Shown here piece after piece: positions 1 through 5,937 of a DNA stretch of 12,206 nucleotides. Every line of letters starts with the position of its first letter. Within the stretch, counting starts at the first letter, position 1. Under the pieces are notes generated by a model. It was not told the origin of the DNA. It worked only from the letters and a program-made list of their open reading frames with translations, and did not search any database. This stretch comes from JAEZKC01 sp046538945. GTDB lineage: Bacteria; Fibrobacterota; Chitinivibrionia; Chitinivibrionales; Chitinispirillaceae. Position numbers and translations under genes: made by a program. The DNA lies in NCBI GenBank assembly GCA_046538945.1, contig JBKHHW010000089.1, forward strand, positions 1-12,206, in the 5' to 3' direction.

Positions 1-2
1 AC

Positions 3-32
3 TGCTGAATCAGCAATTCACCCCGGAGGTAA
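3..32 (+). repeat. REP-like arm at the left window edge
   Basis: A perfect odd palindrome, TGCTGA-A-TCAGCA (3-15), is followed by CACCCCGGAGGTAA (19-32). The decamer CCCCGGAGGT at 21-30 is identical to one arm of the hairpin elements around the transposase gene. The bases before it also resemble the spacer of the element at 5811-5859 read on the other strand (TGCTGAATCA, three variable bases, ATTCAC). No partner arm lies 35 bases downstream. This may therefore be a decayed element, or the right arm of one whose left arm lies outside the window; the arm is itself quasi-palindromic, so its orientation is ambiguous. Confidence 0.5.
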
Positions 33-215
33 CCCGGGATTCTGTTTCTCGCCTGGTCCAATTCTTACACGCTCCAGGCCTAAAAATCCACGAAATCTCA
101 AAACCTCCCTTTTTATTAATTATTTTCTCTCAGTTAGGCTCTTTCAATCGTAATGGAAGGTTATGGCCGCCGGGTCATCCTTCTGTGTTCCCTTTTTTCC
201 GGAGGCTCCAGAACT

Positions 216-755
216 ATGAATCTCGACAGCGCTATCCGCAAGATTCCCGATTTCCCCAAACCGGGCATTCTGTTCTATGATGTGACCAGCATCTTCACCA
301 ATCCTGACGCGTTCAGGTTCGTAGTGGATTCCATGCTCAATCTGTACAAGGATCAGCAGGTGGACGGGGTGATATCCATTGAAAGCCGCGGATTCCTTCT
401 GGGCTCATGTTTCGCCTACAACAAGGGAGTTCCCATGGTTCTGGCCCGCAAAAAAGGCAAACTTCCCGGAAAAACCGTCTCCATGAGCTATCTTCTGGAG
501 TATGGTTCGGCAACTCTCGAAATCCATGAGGCTGATCTGATCCCCGGAAAAAAATGGCTTATTATCGACGATCTCATTGCCACCGGCGGGACGCTCGAGG
601 CGGTAGCGGGAATGGTCGAGAATGTCGGGGCGCACGTGGCAGGAATATTTTCCATAATCGGCCTGCCCTTTCTGAATTATGATGAGAAGATCGGGCGTTA
701 TGAACCGAAAACATTGATCAACTACAGCAGTGAAGAAGTATGCAAAGCAGAATAA
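216..755 (+). CDS. apt: Adenine phosphoribosyltransferase
   Basis: Cytosolic purine-salvage enzyme that makes AMP and pyrophosphate from adenine and PRPP. The 179-residue product has the usual family length. It opens with a typical Apt N-terminus (IRKIPDFPKPGILFYDVT) and carries the PRPP-binding loop IIDDLIATGGT around residues 115-125. The ESRGF segment and the RKKGKLPG flexible-loop region are also typical. ATG at 216 is chosen because GGAGG lies at 201-205, ten bases upstream; an in-frame ATG at 153 would add 21 residues unlike the family and has no ribosome-binding site. The last 16 bases overlap the start of asnS, which suggests co-transcription and translational coupling. I see no convincing promoter in the leader. 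Confidence 0.96.
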   Translation: MNLDSAIRKIPDFPKPGILFYDVTSIFTNPDAFRFVVDSMLNLYKDQQVDGVISIESRGFLLGSCFAYNKGVPMVLARKKGKLPGKTVSMSYLLEYGSATLEIHEADLIPGKKWLIIDDLIATGGTLEAVAGMVENVGAHVAGIFSIIGLPFLNYDEKIGRYEPKTLINYSSEEVCKAE

Positions 756-2125
756 AGGAAATATTGTTGATGCCATCCGCCGGAGTGGAGGTGGAGGTCA
801 GCGGGTGGGTGAGGACCCGCCGAGACGGCAAGGGGTTCTCTTTCTATCAGATAAATGACGGGTCCAGTCTGGCCGGTATACAGGCGGTCATTCCAGGAAC
901 TCTTCCCAACTACGACTCCCAGCTTTCTCATGTGACTACCGGAAGCAGCGTGACTGTCAAAGGTAAGCTGGTCGAATCGCCGGGCAAGGGGCAGAAGTAC
1001 GAGGTGCAGGCAGAAGAGGTCACTGTGCACGGCATTGCTCCTCAGGACTATCCTCTGCAGAAAAAGAAACACAGTTTCGAGTTCCTCAGGGAAATTGCTC
1101 ACCTCCGCCCCCGAACCAATACACTGGGCGCGGTAACCCGTCTGAGAAGCTCGATATCTTTTGCGATCCATTCTTTTTTTCAGGAGCGCGGGTTTTACCA
1201 CATCCATACCCCCATAATAACCACCAGCGATGCCGAGGGGGCGGGGGCCATGTTCCGGGTGACCACGCTTGATTTTGAAAAGCCGCCCAGAACGGAAGAG
1301 GGCAAAATCGACTACAGCAGTGATTTTTTCGGCAAGCCTGCCGGGCTTACCGTAAGCGGTCAGCTGGAGGGTGAAACGTACGCTATGGCCATGGGGAAAA
1401 TATATACGTTCGGCCCCACCTTCAGAGCTGAAAACTCCAACACCGCCCGTCACCTGGCCGAGTTCTGGATGATCGAACCGGAGATGGCATTCTGCAGGCT
1501 TGAGCAGGATATGGACCTGGCCGAGGAGTTTGTGCGCTATCTGTGCGCTCATGTGCTAGAGCACAACAGAGAGGATCTGGAGTTTTTCAATCAGCGGATA
1601 AATTCTTCCCTGATATCGACTCTGGAGCATGTCGCTTCCGAGCAGTTTGCCAGGGTCTCCTATACAGAAGCTGTTGAGCGGCTTTTGTCAAGTGGTGAAA
1701 AGTTTGAATTTCCCGTATCGTGGGGAGTGGATATTCAGTCGGAGCACGAGCGTTTTCTGACCGAGAAAATATACAAGAGACCAGTTATAGTGCATGACTA
1801 TCCCAAGGACATCAAAGCCTTCTACATGCGTCTCAACGATGATAACAAAACGGTGAGGGCGATGGATGTGCTAGTGCCCGGTATCGGCGAGCTCATAGGG
1901 GGTTCCGAAAGAGAAGAACGCCACGATGTGCTGGTGTCAAGGATGAAGGAATGCGGTCTTGATGAAAGCAGTTACTGGTGGTATCTTGATCTGCGCAGAT
2001 TCGGAAGTGCACCTCACGCGGGGTTTGGTCTCGGGTTTGAAAGATTCCTTCTGTTCGTGACCGGGATGCAGAATATCCGCGATGTGATCCCTTATCCCAG
2101 GTTTCCCGGGAACGCGGAATTCTGA
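740..2125 (+). CDS. asnS: Asparaginyl-tRNA synthetase
   Basis: Class IIb aminoacyl-tRNA synthetase that charges tRNA-Asn in the cytosol. The 461-residue length is typical. An OB-fold anticodon-binding domain occupies about residues 1-105, with the hallmark SGWVRTRRDGKG at 21-32. The catalytic domain follows: SGQLEGETYAMAMGKIYTFGPTF begins near 207, motif 2 FRAENSNTARHLAEF is at 228-242, and motif 3 GFGLGFERF is near 428-436. The motif 2 sequence favours AsnRS over AspRS. The start lies inside apt; only a weak GAAGAAG precedes it. An alternative ATG at 770 has AAGGA upstream, but the longer form aligns better with the usual N-terminus. Having a dedicated AsnRS means Asn-tRNA can be made directly, without relying on amidation of Asp-tRNA. 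Confidence 0.96.
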   Translation: MQSRIKEILLMPSAGVEVEVSGWVRTRRDGKGFSFYQINDGSSLAGIQAVIPGTLPNYDSQLSHVTTGSSVTVKGKLVESPGKGQKYEVQAEEVTVHGIAPQDYPLQKKKHSFEFLREIAHLRPRTNTLGAVTRLRSSISFAIHSFFQERGFYHIHTPIITTSDAEGAGAMFRVTTLDFEKPPRTEEGKIDYSSDFFGKPAGLTVSGQLEGETYAMAMGKIYTFGPTFRAENSNTARHLAEFWMIEPEMAFCRLEQDMDLAEEFVRYLCAHVLEHNREDLEFFNQRINSSLISTLEHVASEQFARVSYTEAVERLLSSGEKFEFPVSWGVDIQSEHERFLTEKIYKRPVIVHDYPKDIKAFYMRLNDDNKTVRAMDVLVPGIGELIGGSEREERHDVLVSRMKECGLDESSYWWYLDLRRFGSAPHAGFGLGFERFLLFVTGMQNIRDVIPYPRFPGNAEF

Positions 2126-2136
2126 TCTGACTGGTC

Positions 2137-2949
2137 CTAATATTTCAGGTAACCTTTGAACCGTCGGTGAAACCAGCCGAACCAGTGTTCCGGGTGCTCG
2201 GTGATCCACCGGGAGATGATTTCATTGTGCTGCGTCTGGATCAGCTCGATTTGTTCCTCCTCGCTGGCATCCTCATTTCGGGGCAGAGGCGCGTGGGAAA
2301 TCTGAATGTCGTAGGAATTGTCCTCATTGAGAAAAGCGTATATGGGAAGAACTGAGGCGCCTGTTTTGCGGACCAGACCCGCGACTGTGCGGACCGTGTT
2401 GGCGGTTTTTCCCAGAAAGGGGACCGGGGTGCCCATTTTCCTGAAATGCTGATCGATAAGGATTGCGGTTAAACCGTTGGTTTTGAGAACTTCATACATC
2501 TTTCTCAATGCTTTTTGAGTATAGATAGTGGTGACGGAGGCGTTTTCTCTTTTTCGGTACAGCCATTTTTCGACCAGCGGGTTTCTCATCGGTTTGGCAA
2601 TCACGTTGAGGTTGTCTAATTTCGAGCCGAAAACTGAGGCCAGCAGTTCCCAGTTGCCGAAGTGGGCCAGAAGTACGATGATACCTTTCTGTCGTTTGAA
2701 CTGCTCGGGGATAATATCGAAATTGTGTACGGTATGTGGAGGCAGGGGGCCATTTCTTAGAAAATCGACAGCGTAACGTCCCATGTTTCTGTAGAGTTTT
2801 TTCATTATGGCGCGGCTCTGCTGCTCGTCCCAGAGTGCTACGTGGTTCAGGTTTTTCCACACGATCCGTTTGTAGGCGCCACAAAAATACAGTGTGTTTC
2901 CCAGGGCGGCTCCCAAAACCAGCGCTGCTTTGCGGGGAAGGATATTCAC
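2137..2949 (-). CDS. LpxL/HtrB-family lysophospholipid acyltransferase
   Basis: Inner-membrane acyltransferase of the family that adds secondary acyl chains to lipid A. The catalytic HX4E motif is visible as HFGNWE (residues 96-101). The family C-terminal signature HPEHWFGWFHRRFK is at 252-265, and the middle segment LIDQHFRKMGTPVPFLGK (164-181) also matches. GTG at 2949 is chosen because GGAGG (2955-2959) lies five bases upstream; a TTG at 2961 is less likely. However, the same frame stays open to a TAA at 3031-3033 and encodes residues resembling the family's normal N-terminus, so the true start may lie upstream behind a one-base frameshift (see findings). The gene converges on asnS with only 11 bases between them. 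The exact substrate cannot be read from sequence. Confidence 0.88.
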   Translation of the reverse strand: MNILPRKAALVLGAALGNTLYFCGAYKRIVWKNLNHVALWDEQQSRAIMKKLYRNMGRYAVDFLRNGPLPPHTVHNFDIIPEQFKRQKGIIVLLAHFGNWELLASVFGSKLDNLNVIAKPMRNPLVEKWLYRKRENASVTTIYTQKALRKMYEVLKTNGLTAILIDQHFRKMGTPVPFLGKTANTVRTVAGLVRKTGASVLPIYAFLNEDNSYDIQISHAPLPRNEDASEEEQIELIQTQHNEIISRWITEHPEHWFGWFHRRFKGYLKY

Positions 2950-2954
2950 CGCGG

Positions 2955-2959
2955 CCTCC
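2955..2959 (-). promoter_or_regulatory. GGAGG ribosome-binding site for the acyltransferase GTG start
   Basis: GGAGG on the - strand is five bases before GTG (2949-2947). It supports a 270-residue product, but it would be an internal site if the gene really begins upstream. Confidence 0.5.
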
Positions 2960-3045
2960 AAAATTTTCAGGCCCGCGTATTCGAAATAGTGAGAACTCTT
3001 TAGCTGTTTGATGATGAACCTTTCATCCGATTAAATTATTCTGGT

Positions 3046-3054
3046 TATAGTATA
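3046..3054. promoter_or_regulatory. Possible symmetric -10 region between divergent genes
   Basis: TATAGTATA reads as a -10-like hexamer on both strands: TATAGT on + at 3046-3051 and TATACT on - at 3054-3049. It lies between the divergently transcribed acyltransferase and PP-loop genes. I find no good -35 at 16-18 bases on either side, so this is only a candidate. Confidence 0.25.
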
Positions 3055-3105
3055 AAAATAATCTGGCACTGGCCTGATTCGAAAGAATAAAGAACGGAGT
3101 CTGAT

Positions 3106-4119
3106 GTGCATAAGTGTGTGGTGATGTTTTCCGGGGGACTTGACAGTGTGATCGCGGCCCATCTTCTCAAAGAGCAGGGGCTTGAGGTTGTTGCACTTAA
3201 TTTTGTACTGCCCTTTTATTCCGGTATCGGCCGTACTGACCGGGAGGTGAAGACGCATGCCGAGAAGCTCGGTGTCCGGTTGCGTATGGAGGAGGAGGGG
3301 GAGGAGTTTCTGGATATGATCAAGGAACCCAGTTTCGGATTCGGCAAGAATGCCAATCCCTGTGTGGATTGCAGGATTTACCGTCTGGCCAAAGCCAGGC
3401 AGATCATGGAGGAGGAGAATGCGGTCTGTCTGGCCACGGGTGAAGTGGTGGGGCAGCGGCCCATGTCCCAGAGAATGGATTGCCTCTACAAGGTCGAGCG
3501 GTTATCGGATCTCAAGGGAAAGCTTCTCCGTCCCCTCTCGGCAAAGCTTCTTACTCCTACCGATGTCGAGCAGGCCGGTATTGTGGACAGGGAAAAGCTT
3601 CTGTGTATTTCGGGACGAAGCAGAAAGGTTCAGCTCGCATACGCCCGTCAACACGGGTTGTCTCATGCTTCACCTGCCGGAGGGTGTCTTTTGACCAATA
3701 CTGAAACTGCAGTGCGGTATAATGACCTGATTGAAAACAATCCGGATTTCGCCCTTTCCGATTTCAAGCTTATCGCCTGGGGACGCCATTTCAGGACCTC
3801 CCCGTATTTCAAAGTGATCGTGTCGAGAAACGAGAGTGAGAACGATGTTCTGGAAAAGCTCTGTTCATCCGGTATGTACCTGTTCAGTCTCAGGGATGTT
3901 CCTGGTCCTCTTGCTTTGGGTGTAGGCGAACCCACGGAGGCGGATCTGCGGTTGGGCGCATCGGCGGTGGTGCGGTTTTCCAAAGTCAGAAAAGAGAAGA
4001 ATGTGGCCGTTATGGTTGGAAGTGGAGGAAAAAAAAGAATATTGGAGGTCGGGTCGGCGGGTGAGGAGGAACTGGAAAACATCCGGGTCAGCTCCTCGAG
4101 AACCAGAGTTGTTGGCTGA
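3106..4119 (+). CDS. PP-loop thiouridylase-like protein with C-terminal NFACT-R-like domain
   Basis: Probable cytosolic RNA-modifying enzyme related to the ThiI/MnmA tRNA thiolation families. The ATP-pyrophosphatase loop SGGLDS is at residues 9-14. Cysteines that could relay sulfur are the CVDC pair at 86-89 and C194 in PAGGCLLT. ATGEVVGQRP (110-119) is typical of this PP-loop group. From about residue 226 the protein changes character: GRHFRTSPYFKVIVSRNESEND and then LRDVPGP (262-268) resemble the NFACT-R (DUF814) RNA-binding domain. GTG at 3106 is chosen because GGAG (3096-3099) lies six bases upstream; the overlapping ATG at 3104 runs into a stop after six codons. Which RNA position is modified is unknown. 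It is not classical MnmA, which is longer in its C-terminal part and has a different domain there. Confidence 0.82.
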   Translation: MHKCVVMFSGGLDSVIAAHLLKEQGLEVVALNFVLPFYSGIGRTDREVKTHAEKLGVRLRMEEEGEEFLDMIKEPSFGFGKNANPCVDCRIYRLAKARQIMEEENAVCLATGEVVGQRPMSQRMDCLYKVERLSDLKGKLLRPLSAKLLTPTDVEQAGIVDREKLLCISGRSRKVQLAYARQHGLSHASPAGGCLLTNTETAVRYNDLIENNPDFALSDFKLIAWGRHFRTSPYFKVIVSRNESENDVLEKLCSSGMYLFSLRDVPGPLALGVGEPTEADLRLGASAVVRFSKVRKEKNVAVMVGSGGKKRILEVGSAGEEELENIRVSSSRTRVVG

Positions 4120-4148
4120 TATTAATCTGCTCGGTTATCGGTAATCAC

Positions 4149-4182
4149 TGTGCAGGCAGACTATAACAGAGCGGCCTGCACA
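4149..4182. other. Inverted repeat, 9-base perfect arms
   Basis: TGTGCAGGC (4149-4157) and GCCTGCACA (4174-4182) form a perfect 9-bp stem with a 16-base loop. It lies 29 bases after the PP-loop gene stop and five bases before a REP element. No T-run follows on either strand, so it is not a standard intrinsic terminator; it could still end transcription, or be part of the mobile island's boundary. Confidence 0.5.
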
Positions 4183-4187
4183 TGGAA

Positions 4188-4237
4188 TTACCCCAGAGGT
4201 GAATAATGAATGATTCACAAATGCACCTCCGGGGTAA
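4188..4237. repeat. REP-like hairpin element 1
   Basis: Left arm TTACCCCAGAGGTG (4188-4201) pairs with right arm CACCTCCGGGGTAA (4224-4237) at 13 of 14 positions; the single mismatch is A opposite C. The spacer holds an inner inverted repeat, GTGAAT (4199-4204) and ATTCAC (4213-4218). ACCCC begins at 4190 and ACCTC at 4225, a 35-base offset shared with the elements at 5515 and 5811. Elements of this kind are the known partners of RAYT transposases, and the RAYT gene starts 212 bases further on. Confidence 0.85.
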
Positions 4238-4343
4238 AGGTTTTACATGCGATTCCCCTAAAAAGCATTTCCATCTTCTCGAGTGTTCAAAAAACCACGA
4301 GAAAATCCGTTGCAGACTGCTTGAAGAACTGAATGGTGAATAA
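4206..4343 (+). CDS. Small ORF, 45 residues, unknown
   Basis: An open frame of 45 codons starts inside REP element 1 and ends before the 3' end of the transposase gene, to which it is convergent. The element's left arm supplies GAGG (4196-4199) six bases before the ATG, a good ribosome-binding spacing. The product is charged and soluble, with three Cys and several His (HFHLLECSKNHEKIRC in the middle, LLEELNGE at the end), which could bind metal. I recognise no family. It may be real, a remnant of an older gene, or chance; the ribosome-binding site is at least partly a by-product of the repeat. Confidence 0.3.
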   Translation: MNDSQMHLRGKGFTCDSPKKHFHLLECSKNHEKIRCRLLEELNGE

Positions 4344-4433
4344 AACAAGCTCTCGTCAGCGCTGAAGAGGCAATAGGATTGCAATGTGGCACATCCTTGA
4401 AGGATTTGTCAACTTATAATAATGAAAATGAAG

Positions 4434-4468
4434 CGGTTCCGGACCGGATCAGGAAACAGACGGAACCG
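4434..4468 (-). terminator. Possible terminator of the transposase gene
   Basis: CGGTTCCG and CGGAACCG (4434-4441 and 4461-4468) form a perfect 8-bp stem with a 19-base loop that spans the transposase stop codon. On the - strand it is followed by T-rich sequence (CTTCATTTTCATTATT). The long loop and interrupted T-run make it a moderate candidate. Confidence 0.35.
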
Positions 4469-5444
4469 GAGGCAAGTACCCGCAGACAGATTTCAGCAGA
4501 TAGTCCCTCTGATCAATTCTTCCATATCTGGAAACCATTCGGGAAACCCCCGATCCGGTTATCCCCAAATAATCGGCGATTTCCACACCTTGGAAATCAT
4601 AGCAGCAGACGCCCAGGTAAGCAAAAAGTTCACGGGAAGTAGACTTCTGATTGATCCTGCCCTGATGAAAAAGTTCCTCTTCTTCACAATTGAGGCATAA
4701 CTGCAGTGCTTCGTGAAGATTTCCAAGAGTCGTATCGGTTATAATATGCCGGGCCAGACGGACTCTTCTGCAGAGATCCTTGTGTAGAACCATTCGGATA
4801 AAATCGAGAGAGCCGATCACCCAGGACTCCGGTTTTGAATTGCCCATTTTTCCTCTGTTTGCATTTCTGACTATCTTGATAATTTCATTGTAGTCGCAGC
4901 CGCTTTCTCCCGACAAGAGATAGTTTCTGTACTGATTGAGAGAATCAGAACCGGGAAACTGATTGAGAAGACAGGCTTTATCCAGAAGGTCATCACCGTC
5001 TCCCTGTACGACAGCACGGTGACCGCACCACTTGTAGTGATCCAGGCCTTCCGGAGTGCAGTCACCGCAACGGACCGGATTAAGATGAACATAACGGATC
5101 AGTTTTTTGAGTTCGGTTTCTTCGGAAATTACTGACGCATACCGTCTGAAAAACACCACGCCTTCGCGACCGCATTTTTGGTTGAACTTTTTTGCGTAGA
5201 CGGAATTGAGCCGTTGCATGAATTTGGAAATGGGAACGTCGCTTGATTTCACCACCAGATGGTAATGATCCTTCTGAAGCGACCAGCTGCAGCAGAGGTA
5301 GGAGAACATTTTGAGGGTGATTGCCAGCTGGTTCAGGAAAAAGGTCTTCAGTTCGGGGGTGGGGAAAATATCCTCACCGAAAACTCCTCTGGAGGAGACC
5401 TGGTAGAAGACTTCTGGAACGATGATCCGGGGTTTGGTGCACAT
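4449..5444 (-). CDS. REP-associated tyrosine transposase (RAYT, IS200/IS605-like Y1 family)
   Basis: Single-strand DNA endonuclease/transposase of the HUH superfamily. The 331-residue product opens with the family's usual KPRIIVPEVFYQVSSRG (4-20). The HUH pair is HYH (60-62, in KDHYHLVV), the likely catalytic tyrosine is Y83 in NSVYAKKFN, and RYVHLNPVR (117-125) is the family hallmark. A C-terminal helix-turn-helix resembling the DnaA C-terminal type is seen around 268-307 (VEIADYLGITGSGVSRM). All active-site residues are present and there is no frameshift, so the protein is probably active. ATG at 5444 is chosen because AAGGGAG (5451-5457) lies six bases upstream; the frame is open to 5552, but that extension reads through the hairpin element. 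RAYTs process REP hairpins, and three such elements lie within 700 bases. Confidence 0.93.
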   Translation of the reverse strand: MCTKPRIIVPEVFYQVSSRGVFGEDIFPTPELKTFFLNQLAITLKMFSYLCCSWSLQKDHYHLVVKSSDVPISKFMQRLNSVYAKKFNQKCGREGVVFFRRYASVISEETELKKLIRYVHLNPVRCGDCTPEGLDHYKWCGHRAVVQGDGDDLLDKACLLNQFPGSDSLNQYRNYLLSGESGCDYNEIIKIVRNANRGKMGNSKPESWVIGSLDFIRMVLHKDLCRRVRLARHIITDTTLGNLHEALQLCLNCEEEELFHQGRINQKSTSRELFAYLGVCCYDFQGVEIADYLGITGSGVSRMVSRYGRIDQRDYLLKSVCGYLPPVPSVS

Positions 5445-5490
5445 GGAGCGCTCCCTTCGGCTTAGGTTGATGTGTGTAGGGTACTGCACC

Positions 5491-5514
5491 AAAAAATGTC
5501 CGCAAAATTCGGAC
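5491..5514 (-). terminator. Terminator-like hairpin in the transposase leader
   Basis: On the - strand GTCCG, a 7-base loop, CGGAC, then A and six T (5514 down to 5491). The stem is only 5 bp, but the T-run is good. It lies between REP element 2 and the transposase ATG, so it could stop incoming transcripts or attenuate transposase expression. Confidence 0.35.
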
Positions 5515-5562
5515 CACCCCGGAGGTGAAATACTGAACTGGCAGAGAATCACCTCTGGGGTG
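5515..5562. repeat. REP-like hairpin element 2
   Basis: CACCCCGGAGGTGA (5515-5528) pairs with TCACCTCTGGGGTG (5549-5562) at 13 of 14 positions; the exception is a G opposite T. The spacer is 20 bases. ACCCC at 5516 and ACCTC at 5551 are 35 bases apart. Read on the - strand it has the same arm order as element 1, so the two are inverted relative to each other around the transposase gene. It lies 70 bases upstream of the transposase ATG. Confidence 0.85.
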
Positions 5563-5636
5563 AACGCTGTCTCATAATACCCGAACTACCGCTCTCTCTG
5601 CTCCCGAAGCCGGAAGCGAACTCCACCCTGGCTGTA

Positions 5637-5810
5637 CTAAATCATCCCCCCTTTCACAAATACACCCGTGACTTTCCTGTCTCCATCGAGAGTGAGTTCT
5701 GCCCCCGGGAGCATCACCGATACGTCTCTCCAAATCCGAAACCTGAACATCCGGGCTTCAGTCCTCTCTCGAAGCTGCTCCTGGCAGTCATTCCATATAT
5801 GTTGCAGTTT
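5637..5810 (-). pseudogene. Degraded C-terminal gene fragment
   Basis: A 57-codon open frame without a usable early start codon is bounded upstream by TAA (5811-5813) and ends at TAG (5637-5639). Its last third (GAELTLDGDRKVTGVFVKGG, then MI) reads like the final beta-strands of a globular protein. The pattern R-K-V-T-G-V-F-V-K-G-G recalls the ends of beta-lactamase-related serine hydrolases with a DUF3471-type tail, but this is only a resemblance. The upstream part of the gene is missing and is replaced by hairpin element 3, as expected of a remnant left by rearrangement in the island. It could also be chance. Confidence 0.35.
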
Positions 5811-5859
5811 TTACCCTGTGTGTGAATCATTGATTCAGCAACAAATTACCTCTGGGGAA
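5811..5859. repeat. REP-like hairpin element 3, left arm decayed
   Basis: The right arm ACCTCTGGGG (5848-5857) is intact. Exactly 35 bases upstream, ACCCTGTGTGTGAA (5813-5826) matches element 2's left arm at 10 of 14 positions. The spacer contains a perfect odd palindrome, TGAATCA-T-TGATTCA (5823-5837). Orientation is that of element 2. Confidence 0.65.
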
Positions 5860-5937
5860 ATGTGGATCACAAGAAGCAGTACCCGGTCAAATCAGAGATC
5901 TGTTGGACCGGATAACCCGCCGATTCACCAGAACTTC

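Larger units (their letters stand above)
4188..5562. mobile_element. Inferred RAYT unit bounded by inverted hairpin elements
   Basis: The transposase gene (4449-5444) lies between two hairpin elements in opposite direction: the CCCCAGAGGT arm faces outward on both sides. The arrangement resembles a RAYT gene flanked by REPs. I see no target-site duplication, so the outer limits are inferred, and the unit may be domesticated rather than a mobile insertion sequence. Confidence 0.4.
5563..5937. other. Gene-free stretch between the transposase leader and the receptor gene
   Basis: Holds a degraded coding fragment (5637-5810) and a third hairpin element (5811-5859). Near the receptor stop there is a weak inverted repeat, CCGGTC (5883-5888) and GACCGG (5906-5911), with a 17-base loop and no T-run; it may help end receptor transcription. 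I see no intact gene and no RNA gene. Confidence 0.5.

Noticed and set aside
51..79. GCCTGG/CCAGGC inverted repeat in the apt leader as a riboswitch or terminator
   Set aside because: Six-base arms with a 17-base loop, no T-run and no recognisable purine-riboswitch core.
153..215. N-terminal extension of apt from ATG 153
   Set aside because: The 21 extra residues are unlike Apt and have no ribosome-binding site; GGAGG at 201-205 points to ATG 216.
722..1552. Long - strand open frame inside asnS
   Set aside because: It is antisense to a clearly recognised, full-length asnS and shows no family features.
4391..4405. Palindrome ATCCTTGAAGGAT as a terminator
   Set aside because: The stem is short with a one-base centre and only three T after it; too little to call.
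5445..5552. 36-residue N-terminal extension of the transposase
   Set aside because: It would translate the hairpin element and the terminator-like stem; ATG 5444 has a strong site and matches the family N-terminus.
4188..5859. CRISPR array
   Set aside because: The repeats are few, inverted, widely spaced and hairpin-forming, with no regular unique spacers or cas genes.
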